64,000 nucleotides of DNA from assembly GCA_951640195.1 (NCBI GenBank), contig OX621168.1, positions 2,108,001 through 2,172,000 on the forward strand, written 5' to 3'. The DNA comes from Porpolomopsis calyptriformis. Taxonomy: Eukaryota > Basidiomycota > Agaricomycetes > Agaricales > Hygrophoraceae. The position numbers and the translations under genes are program-made. Under the pieces are notes generated by a model, which did not search any database, had not been told where the DNA came from, and saw nothing but the letters and a program-made list of their open reading frames with translations. This document shows positions 54,801 to 64,000 of the stretch, piece by piece. Position 1 is the stretch's first letter. Every line of letters starts with the position of its first letter.

Positions 54801-56279
54801 CTAGTGTTTGAAATGTACATAATCTAACTAAAAAGATCTACTGAAAAAAATGAAAACTAATAAGTTCAATAGCTACTCACATAGCAGATGATAGGATGGG
54901 AAAGTAGGCAGTTAAAAAGCTAAGCAGGTGAAGAACAAAAGCTCTTTTAATAGTGGTAGTAGTATTAAAGTGATAATGGTGGTAGTAGTAAAAGAGAGAA
55001 GTTGGAGTATATTTAGTTATATTTAGTTTTTGTTGTTTTGATAATTAAAGTTTGACCAACTGTACAGATTATGTAATCAGAGTTTAGCTATCTGCTAAAA
55101 GGGAATATAAGTCATCTAATTAGATTTAATACTAAGAGAGAAAGGAAAATACATATATTTTTAATACAAAAGGGTTAATCTCTAAAGTAAATATAGTGAG
55201 CAATAGTCTAATAGGCAATACTCTGTATTGAATCTAGAGTGAATACACTTAGTGGCTGCTTAAATCTAGATGCAGAAGAAAGTAAAGAAGATAAGCTTAT
55301 AGTCTTTGAATTAGCCTAAAGGCCTAACTCTGAGTAGCAAGTCCCATCTCCTTTAGCTTGCTAGTAATAATAATATATTAATATAATCCTCACCCTAACT
55401 AACTAATAACTTGAATTGTAACTAGCTAACTGTTACCTTTTAACTCAAACAGTTAACCAAAACCTTATTTACATAATAGCTTGTCTGAGTTTATCTGCAT
55501 AAGAGCCTATCTGACTGGTTTACTATAGCAGTTTATCAGATGATAACTGCAAGTACCACCACTGCTTTTTCTTCTTACTTTGTACTGTATCCCTTTTACT
55601 TTGGCTGTCAGTAGTAGTATACTATTATTTTTTAATTAGCTATAAAGATATAGCTGCAGGATGGGAACCAGAAAGGTGGGAGCTTAACTGAGTTAGCTAT
55701 TGCAATTGTATCATCCAGGAGCACCCCACTAGGTGCTTAGTCAATAGCAGTTTTAATATGAGTTTCTCACCCCCCCTAGAAACTTTGAAACCAAAAGTGA
55801 CAGTAGGTGTATTCTTGTAGACAACTTTTGAACTTGTCTACCTAGAGGCTTCTAGTTATTAGTTTTTAAATAAACACTCTATAAATATTAATCTATGTAC
55901 TTACATATAAATACTTATCATTACCTTGTACTTTCTTATATGTTTGCCTCACAAGCTCAATAAGGTTCAAACTATTTCTCCAACACAAACATATTATAGC
56001 TAGCACCTATTCACCATTGCCATTGAGAAGTACTAAAATGGACTGCTAATAACAGAGCCAACAAACTTGCTACTCTAAGTTACATACTTTGCAAATTTGT
56101 TTTATATTAAAGCTCTTATCAGCAAACCCTGATATGTAAATATCTGTATATCTTGCAAGTTAAAATTATTCTGAAACTTTTTTTCAACTTGATAAAAAAA
56201 TAAAAAAAGAGGGGTGACCATCCTATTTCAACTTTTGTACAACTAGGTTGTATAGTTTATCTCTAGAGAGAGACTGCTT
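54801..56279. other. AT-rich intergenic region, no gene seen
   Basis: Poly-A/T-rich sequence with only short frames; no LTR ends, terminal inverted repeats or RNA genes recognised. Confidence 0.5.
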
Positions 56280-56445
56280 GCCATGGCCAGCACACATAAC
56301 CAGAAGCACACAAGTCAATTGACAATTAGCAGGGGCTTAAATCCCATGGGAACAATGCCTCTGGCTTTGGGTGGATTAGAACCCATGGCCTCAATGCACT
56401 CCATTGAGTGTTTAACAGATTGTACAATATTATCCATTATACCAA
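56280..56445 (-). repeat. Possible tRNA-derived SINE, copy 2
   Basis: The minus strand has an A-box-like GGTATAATGGATAA and a B-box-like GGGTTCTAATCC (head about 56445-56369), then GTTCCCATGGGATTTAAGCC and a non-coding tail. Similar head and tail to 39453-39575. Confidence 0.45.
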
Positions 56446-56541
56446 ATTGTGATATACTTTTTTCATTCTTCTATCTAAAAATGACCCTAATCTCACCTCA
56501 TAGAGTGTCTCTGCCTTATCATCCCTCTGGTAAACACCTGT

Positions 56542-56788
56542 GAGGTTGGCACATAGGGTGGTTGATACCTAGATGGTCCTTAGGACTGGCTAATACCCTC
56601 TTGTAGGGCTTCTCTGCCTCTCATTGTGTCATCCCTGTGACTAGTAAATGCCTACAAGGTTGTGTACTAATGTAAGCATGTCTAGGTGGTCAGCACCCAG
56701 ATAGTCCTTGGGGCTAGTTAATACCCTCTTGTAGGGTGTTACAGTCTCTCATTGTATCATCCCTGTGACTAGTAAACTAGCATGAGGT
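56542..56788 (+). repeat. Tandem repeat, about 125-bp unit, two copies
   Basis: Units about 56542-56661 and 56662-56788 share GGTG/TGGT, CTAATACCCTCTTGTAGGG, TCTCATTGT(G/A)TCATCCCTG and GACTAGTAAA. A partial unit precedes (about 56490-56541). Confidence 0.7.
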
Positions 56789-56925
56789 TACAGCAATTTA
56801 ACCCTGTACTGAAGGCAAATACAGTTGCTAGTGAGGCTTTATATTTGGATTGGGGGTTTTGGAGGTGACTAGGAAGGATAAAGTGCCAAGATTCATACAT
56901 TTGGCTTGAAAGTGTTGAGATAAGA

Positions 56926-57045
56926 ATATAATATAGGGAAGTAACCCTACTCAGTAAGTAAGTGACCCTGCCCAGTAAGGAAGTAACCCCCCCCAGTAAG
57001 AAAATGACCCTAAAATTAAAAAAGCAGACTATTAATAAGTAGAGA
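56926..57045 (+). repeat. AAGTAACCC-containing dispersed repeat, copy 1
   Basis: Starts TAAGAATATAATATAGGGAA, contains four tandem AAGTAACCC/AAGTGACCC-CAGTAAG units and ends AAAAAAGCAGACTA. Copy 2 is at about 60083-60200. Confidence 0.75.
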
Positions 57046-57087
57046 ATACACTCTGTATTGATAGATAGAATAAAGAGAGGCACAAAA

Positions 57088-57512
57088 TAGTTTACTTACT
57101 TACTTTACTCTCTTCACTTACTTACTTAGTAGGTTACTTACTTACTTACTTCCTCACTTACTTACTTCCTTACTTTACTTCCTTACTTTTACTTCCTCTT
57201 TTCTTTCCCCTTCACCCTATCCTTACTTACTACCCTACCCTAAACCTCACTTTACTTCTGCTTCTTTATAGTTCTCTCTCTTTGTTGATCCCCTTCCCTT
57301 CCTTTACTTACTTACTTCTTATTCTTCCTCCCTACTTACTCACTTCACTTAGGAAGTTACTTCCTTATTTACCTAGTTGCTTTACTTACTTCTTTACTTA
57401 CTTCCTTAGTTTCTTATTATTAGTTACTCCCTCACTTTGTTATTATAAGTTACTTGTGCACTTACTTCTTCACTTAGTTACTTTCTAGTTACTTCTTTAC
57501 AAACTTACTTAC
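57088..57512 (+). repeat. TTAC-rich dispersed repeat, copy 2
   Basis: Collinear with 38310-38720 over about 420 bp, including CCCTTCACCCT, CTAAACCTCACTTTACTTC and CTTAGTTTCTTATT landmarks, with indels in the TTAC runs. Confidence 0.75.
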
Positions 57513-60082
57513 TTTAATAAGTCTGGGTAACTACAATTATTGCAATTCTCCTAGGAATAGTTGCATGGTGGGGTATACAGAACTCTGCACTGCTAGCACA
57601 CACTCTTCCTAAGCTATAAGCTAGTTTTGAAAGTTTTCCATTTCATTGTGGTACCACAACTTTTACTAGGACAATAAAATGCTCAATGGGGGTTGTGTGA
57701 GGTATAGTAAAAAAAACATATAGAGTATTGGCTAGCAACCTCCAGGGTCAAATCAAGGACCAAGTCAAGCTTAGCCTTGATGATATCCTGCAGCAACAAA
57801 GTCTTAATAGGCGGGGTAGTTATCAATGACAACTCTAGCAAAGGAGAACCTGCCAGCTAGTATTTACAGGTCCTTAATTAATCTGATTGCATCCATTAAT
57901 GCTTATAGAGCATGCACATTTTCATTCAGGTCAATTGGCAGAGATGGTTGAACATATATCTGTGTGGAGGGACAGTTAGATGGCATGAGTAACTGAGAGC
58001 TCAGGGGGGGTAGCAGCAGCTGAGATATAAAGTGAGAGAATGAGATGCTAGCCCAGGTAAAACAGTCACCTTCATCATCTGGCAAGGTGGGGAGGACCTG
58101 GAAATATAATGTAGTGCTATCCTGGACCTCTTGAACTTGACAATTTGTAGTAGGGTAATTTGTGCTAGGATGTTAAGTGAGAGAGTGTGTATCAAGTGCA
58201 TCAGGATCCAAGAAGATGTTTTGATAACCTGGGGTGCCACAGAGTTGTGCAAGGATAATGGGGATACCAGGAAGAGAGGGGATTGGATGTGATGGTATAG
58301 TAAATTTCACAAGAACATTACTCATTCGCAGTGCCATGAGTAGAGATTCTGGATGTTAGTTGAAGTTGTGGTGGAGCTTCAGATGCTTGTGGATTGTGTC
58401 ACCAGTGAAGACAGTAGTACATCAATGACAAATGATGAGAGCAGGGTCATTCTTCACAGTGAGGTCAAGTTCATTAAGGTAGGGGCTCTGCATACTAGTA
58501 AAGGAAATGAGGGTAGTATTATAATCTTAGTTTCCTTTTAATTCATGCCTATCTTTCCTCATAAATAATATTCATTAAGTTAATTCAAGTCAATTTAAGT
58601 CACTAGTACAATACTTCTAACTAAGATTAATAGCCTCATACAACTAAGAACCTACTTATACTAATACCCTTATTGGATATCTGAGTAGAGCATGATTGCA
58701 ATATCTCTAACTGAGAATTGTAGCACACATTGGACTGGTCTGATGTGTGCTACCTATCCTCATTTCATTATTGTCCCTCCTATATTAACTTTCATTCCTT
58801 GGTTTTAGGTCAATATACATACCATTTTTCACTTCTTGATTTTTACTATGTTTTGAACCCCTTTTTAAAATGCTACCAAAACCCTAGTATAACCTCAACC
58901 TTGTGGGAATATCCCCTATAATTTGAAAGTCAACAATGAGACTTACACTCTCATTGGAATTCACTTTTCAATGATAAGTTAATGCTTAGGATCAACAGTA
59001 AGTGAATGCACCTTTCTCTTTCCATATCAAAGTTGTGATTATAATTCTTTCACTTTCCATAATCCCAGCTTTATATTGCTGGAATAATAGGCAACTGATC
59101 CTAATCTTGGAAAGTACTCACATAACTTATATAGGGTTGATTTCAGTTTCACTTCAAATACTCACTGGGACAATTGTGTACAAACCACATGTTGGGTCAC
59201 TCAAAGGTCAGACCAGCCTCCTTGCTTACAAGTACACATGCCAGACTAAAGTACTTGTTGTTTATATAACTGGCACAGGATCAATTACCAAGTAATGTCA
59301 ATATAGGTTAGTGTCCTAGTGAGTGTTTGAAGCAAATAATTGTGAGTGAACCTGATCAATATGTTATCAGGGATCTGGTCCTTTTGTGTTGGCCTTGTGA
59401 GCTCAACAAGGCTATTCCTTCAACATATGTAGAACTAACTCTAACCACTATATCTCAGCACACTGTTCATGTATTATGATATAAAACACTAATATGTACC
59501 TTGATGGAATACATAAAGACTATGGGCATAGACAAATTTTTCATAGGAAATGAACAGTGGGGCCATATTTCTAGATGTCTTTACTACTGCTGGATAAGCT
59601 ATGAGTAAACAGTGCCTACAAGATAACATCTCAATGACTCACCTATTATATTCCTGTACCTCTACAAACCTAGTCCAATGTTGGAGGGAAGCAAAATGTT
59701 CTGGTAATACTAGCTTAGTACATTTGACAAGAATGACAGATGGTACCTCCTTCTTTTCCTCTAATAGCCAGAGCTTTGCATCTCATTGTAAGTCTGCATA
59801 GGTTTGTAAATAGCCAATCTTGTAAACTAGAAATGGGAAGAGGGAGGGGACATTATCAATTTCAACATCAATACATCCATCAGCCTCCTTCTCTCATAGA
59901 CAGATGTTTTCAGTATTGTTATAGAGGTCAAGGGTCCCAGTTCCTCCTACTTGCATATAACAATTTAATTGACCCCTCTGAGCTAGGATTAGAGCTTCTT
60001 TCTCCACAGCTGCAAGCACACTTTGGTAGGCTTCATATATTGGGCTCAGGGATAAGTGCACAACCACCTACTTTTTAGCCAT
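57513..60082. other. AT-rich intergenic region with repeat copies, no supported gene
   Basis: 58575-58925 is similar to 36760-37090. Minus-strand traces around 57720-58085 (LIKDL, FSFARVVIDNYPAY, SLPIDLNENVHAL) suggest a very old gene but cannot be assigned. Other frames are short. Confidence 0.45.
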
Positions 60083-60200
60083 AAGAATATGATATAGGGA
60101 AGTAACCCCACTCAGTAAGCAAGTAACCCTGCCCAGTAAGAAAGTAACCCACATAGTAAGTGAATAACCCCAAATTCAAAAAAGCAGACTACTAACTAGT
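60083..60200 (+). repeat. AAGTAACCC-containing dispersed repeat, copy 2
   Basis: Collinear with 56926-57045: TAAGAATATGATATAGGGAA, four AAGTAACC/GAATAACC units, ending AAAAAAGCAGACTACTAACTAG. Confidence 0.75.
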
Positions 60201-60303
60201 ATAGAACTAGCAAAGGCAACCTGTGGACACCACAGATTCTGTATATTTTATTACTCAACAATTCTTAGGTTTGAGTTTAGCTTAAATAAATATATTGCAA
60301 GTA

Positions 60304-61916
60304 CAGTAGCCCACAAAAGTAATGCACGCAGCAATTTGTGCAAACTTTTCACATACTGTAGGGGCAATTCATGAGATATTAACTTTGTATTGATGGTGGG
60401 GTAATGGCATATACATAGACAATAGCTCATAGCATTTATTTTTGAAGTGCAATCCATTTTGCAATTGCAGTGTGACAAAACCTCCAAATCAGGGTGTGCA
60501 TTACTTTTATGGCTTGTCACACATGTCACAAGACATCATACATCCTTTGCCAAGTCATCATCAAGAACTGCAATTCATATGTCTTTTCACCCCCACCCCC
60601 ACAGACTTCATTATCCGACACCATGGTCTACATGTCCCCCACCAAAAGAGCTCGAATTGTCCACTATAAGGCATTAGGCATGTCTTTTACTGATATCACT
60701 ACTCAACTCAATATCCATCAGACAACTGTTGCATGAATCTTCCAAAAATGCTCAGAAACCCAGGACTATTACCATATCAAACCAAAACCAGGCTGCCCTC
60801 TTAAGCTTACCCCCCATGATGTCTGCATTGCTGCTCAATTGCTTGCAAACACTGTTGCACACGATGTTGCTGACCTCTAGTAGAAGTGCTTTCCCCATGT
60901 ACATGCTGAAATGATCAGAAGAAGGCTTGGCAAGGAGGGCCTGAAGGCCTATGTATGTCGCAAGAAGCCTCTTTTGACAAAGGAACACAAGCGAAAGTGT
61001 TTAGAGTGGGCAGAAGCACATTAGGCATGGATGGTGAAGGACTGGAAGTTGGTAGTGTTCTCCGATAAGTCTAAATTCAACCTGGTGGGGTCAGATGGGT
61101 GTCAATACTGTTGGAGGAAGCCTGGAGAGGGTTTAGATAATCATTTTGTGAGGAAGACTATTAAGCATGGCAGTGGGCATGTTATAGTCTGGGGGTGTAT
61201 TACCGCCGAAGGGCTAGGTCGACTTGTTCGCATTGATGGCAACATGGATGCCAAACTGTACACCTAGATCCTCAAGGATGACCTTCTTGGGACCCTGGAT
61301 GACCTTGCCATTGACAAAAAGGATGTTTATTTCCAGCAAAACAATGACCCAAAGCACACCTCGAAACTGGCTGTCACATGGTTCAAGAAGAACAAAGTCG
61401 ACATGCTTGGTTGGCTACCTAGTAGCCCCAATTTAAACATCATTGAGCATGTCTGGGACTACCTGGATCAACAAGTGCATATGTGGGAGGTTCTCCCATC
61501 CAATAAGGATGAAATGTGGGAGGCATTGTGGGAGGAGTGGTGCAACATTGAGGAGGAGTATATCAACAAATTATTTCAGAGTATACCCAAATGTGTAGAG
61601 GCATTATTGGAGGCTAAGGGGGGGTATATCAAGTACTAGATAGAATTTTTTCAATCTACTTTGAATTACATTTTATTTTGGGCAAATACTGTGTTTGCCT
61701 GATGAGACTACAAAAGTAATGCACAGTACCATTCAGCTTCCACAACACTTTGCTATTTGAATAGAACTGAGAATGGGATTTTTACTACTCACACAAGAAA
61801 GGGATAGTATAGACATCATGTAACAAGTTTTATTACTAGGCTTTCTCCTCAATTTGGCGAGGGAAGGGTCATTTACCCAAATCTGGCAGGCTGTGCATTA
61901 CTTATGTGGGCTACTG
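60304..61916 (+). mobile_element. Tc1/mariner-type DNA transposon
   Basis: Terminal inverted repeats begin CAGTAGCCCAC and match over about 24 bp at both ends, flanked by TA at 60302-60303 and 61917-61918. A shorter copy of the terminal motif (AAAAGTAATGCAC core) lies inverted near 60494-60520 and again near 61700-61724, so each end carries a face-to-face pair about 215 bp apart. It encodes one broken transposase and abuts the Helitron helicase stop. Confidence 0.9.
60623..61639 (+). pseudogene. Tc1-like DDE transposase, inactive
   Basis: ATG 60623 (MVYMSPTKRARIVHYKAL), about 338 codons in one frame. Helix-turn-helix N-terminus (GMSFTDITTQLNIHQTTVA). Catalytic region: first Asp kept in FSDKSKF; the second motif reads FQQNNDPKHTS, where the usual QQDND Asp is Asn; the Glu is kept in NIIEHVWDYL. 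Stops: TGA 60734-60736 (Arg position), two TAGs near 60878-60883, one near 61022 and one near 61265. Catalyses cut-and-paste transposition in active relatives; here the missing Asp and the stops rule that out. Confidence 0.85.
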
Positions 61917-61921
61917 TACAA

Positions 61922-64000
61922 CTAATCCAAGAGTACTTCAGGAAATACAAAATTTTTAGTTACAGGAGTAGGAGAGGTAGAATCCTAGATAGCTTTTATT
62001 CTGTTGACAGAAGTATCCCTTGAGATAGTAACATAAAATTAACTATGAGTAAAAACAGGAGAATGAAGATCCTGTTTCAAAGACTGTCCTTGAGCTTTAT
62101 TAATTGACATAGAGAAAGCATTCCCAACTGCAAATTGAATATAACAAAGTTGGAAGGGAATCTGTGCATTAGAAGGATAGCACTTGATTCTAGGTAGGAA
62201 AACATGTCTTCCATTATGATCACCTCCAAGAATATGAGTCTCTAAGATACAATGGCTTATACATGTTATAATTCCTCTTGTGCCATTACAGACACCCTCT
62301 GCTGGATTGAGATTATGTAGAACCATAACTGGAGATCCAGTCTTCAAAGTAAGCTTATGCAAAGGAAGACCTGAGGTATTGATAGTATTAAGATACTCTG
62401 TGGGATACATCAACACTACTCCATGATCAGCTGTATCCTCTTTAATAGAGTCTGCACTATAATACACTTTTTCAGCACCAGGAAATTTGTTGAGAATTTT
62501 AGAGTTAAGATTATCAACATCATCATTCCTTGCAGAAACAATGCATCTTTCCATAAAGTACTGATCAGGGGGGTAAGGCAATTGGTCAATGCCAGGGTAT
62601 AATGTGTCCACCAAAGACTCCAGAGTATTTTGAGAACAACCAAAGTATGGAGGCAAGGTGATATTATTATTAGTATCAGTATATTTGCCATGTCTAACTT
62701 CTAATTGCCACTTTGCAAAGTCAGCTTCTTCTTGATTACTACCTAAGTGCATATTCATCTTCAAATGGAGGATTTTAAGATGGTGCCAGATGTATGAACT
62801 TTGAATGCAAGCATTGACAATGATAGGTCTAGAGCCTTTGATAATAACAGGGAGGATTTGCTGAAAGTCCCCTCCAAAGACAACAGTTAGACTACTAAAT
62901 AGTTTGTCTGAAGCTCTAATATCTCTGCAAGTATAGTCAAAAGCTTCCTGGCAATGTCTATGCTGCATAGTAACTTCATCATAAATGAGGAGAGAAGCCT
63001 TCTGAATTGATTTAGCTTCTAAACAAGTTTTTTTGATAGCACAGAAGGAATTCTCATTTATATTGATAGGGATTTTTAGCCTAGAATGAGAAGTGCATCC
63101 ACCATTTAATAGTAGTGCTGCAATACCTGAGAAAGCAACACAGAGAACAATAAGACCTTGAGAATGAAGAGCATAACACAAAGTGTTGTAAACATAAGTC
63201 TTTCTAGTGCCACATGGACTATAGAGGAACAAACATTGACCTGAGTGAGACTCAACAGCATGTAAAATCTAATCAAAGGCAGAGCACAGATCAGGATTGA
63301 GATGAAGAATGTGCTCTGTAGCGAACTGCTGCTGTTCTTCTTAATTATAATCTAACTGCTCTATGATAAGGTGGTTACCTAATATTTGTGCCCAGTCCAT
63401 CTGAGATAAAGGCATAGGAGGAAACTTTTCAAGAGAAGAGCCTTGAGCTTTAAGCAACTGATCCATTAAATAAAGACTATAATCATAAACTTGATCATTA
63501 GTAGGATCAGGAATGCCTTTTTGTTGAAGCTTATAATACAAATCATTACAAATGGTAGGGTAAAAGTACTCCCAAAGGGTATGGGGCTCAGTAGGAGTGC
63601 CACCAATGAGAGTTGTAACAAAAAGAGAGTGAAGTTGACTACCAGTTTGCATATGTCCAGCTTCTTCAAGACACTGAATCCATTCACTATCATCCTCTAG
63701 AAAACCCATAGCAATGTATGCTTCTTTAAAGGTATTATAAGTAACATCATTTACAGTACATAAATGCTGAAATGATGTACCACCTTTGACTGCTGTAAGA
63801 AGCAAGCATAGATAAAAGTGATCTCCAGAGGAAGGATGAATATAGTACATTCATCCAATAGCAAAAAGATTCTTCTTTCTTGGTTTCCACACTCTTGTCT
63901 TTAGATTCCAGGTAGATTTCAAGGGCATATCCTGGTAGAGAAGTTGGCATGCAGTAGGGTATTTCTGATTAGCTTTAAACCAAGCCATCAAAGTACTATC
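61922..64000 (-). pseudogene. Helitron Rep/helicase protein, PIF1-like helicase part (runs off window)
   Basis: A single minus-strand frame from the window edge to TAG 61922-61924 (FVFPEVLLD end). Upstream linker: FYLCLLLTAVKGGTSFQHL and WIQCLEEAGHMQTGSQL (63850-63341). Helicase core (63232-62039): Walker A reads SPCGTRKTYVYN, so the GxGKT Gly residues are lost; Walker B LIYDEVTMQHR; VFGGDFQQILPVI; MVLHNLNPAEGVCNGTRG; SINKAQGQSL. Stops at about 63851, 63338, 63269, 62036 and 61976. The HUH Rep domain would lie beyond 64000. Helitrons move by rolling-circle replication. The 3' terminus is not identified because the Tc1-like element sits right after the stop. Confidence 0.85.

Noticed and set aside
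61224..61436. Second plus-strand frame in the Tc1-like element
   Set aside because: Different frame from the DDE motifs; shadow.
62416..62691. 91-codon minus-strand frame in the helicase region
   Set aside because: Overlaps PIF1-like helicase motifs in another frame.

Overview
This window reads as repeat-dominated nuclear DNA of a filamentous fungus, most likely an agaricomycete basidiomycete. The signs are short (54-63 bp) GT-AG introns, Ty3/gypsy elements with chromodomain integrases, a Plavaka-type transposase remnant, a Helitron PIF1-like helicase, a Tc1-like transposon and a telomere-linked RecQ-type helicase pseudogene with N-terminal zinc fingers. No clearly intact housekeeping gene is visible. 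The species cannot be named from the sequence.

Layout. 1-867 and 16422 to about 16970: remnant of an old gypsy element (Z), split by element A (868-16421, minus strand, duplication GTACT). A is itself split by element B (2587-11343, plus strand, duplication ATCTA). 17269-18039: a small two-exon Cys-rich gene; 18640-19208: a coiled-coil pseudogene. About 19886-32669: old minus-strand element E, split by element D (21325-27781, plus, duplication ATAGA). E sits in a Plavaka remnant (32670-33441 and 35759-35900), which also carries solo LTR H (33442-35758, duplication CAGGA). Inside H is a solo LTR of the B family (33842-35548, duplication GATTC). 36-42 kb: AT-rich DNA with decayed genes and dispersed repeats. 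About 41925-54800: RecQ-like pseudogene on the minus strand, split by element C (42720-49761, minus, duplication GTGAG), which carries solo LTR F (44833-45191, duplication TCGTC). 54.8-60.3 kb: AT-rich repeats. 60304-61916: Tc1-like element. 61922-64000: Helitron helicase running off the window.

The five gypsy elements share one expression plan: pol lies in the -1 frame relative to gag behind a GGRTTTT heptamer, and the sequence beside the 5' LTR is complementary to the predicted start of the element's own RNA (Tf1-type self-priming). Most premature stops are TGA where Arg is expected, consistent with CpG deamination.

The most striking feature is in the B family. Each 1.7-kb LTR carries, antisense to the retrotransposon, a complete spliced gene (TATA box, three exons, two in-phase introns, AATAAA) for a 237-residue protein with a zinc-knuckle-like motif. 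Comparing the 5' LTR copy with the diverged solo copy, the exons differ mostly at synonymous sites while intron 2 is largely scrambled, so the protein appears to have been under purifying selection. A second novelty is an extra coiled-coil ORF between pol and the 3' LTR in elements A, C and E.
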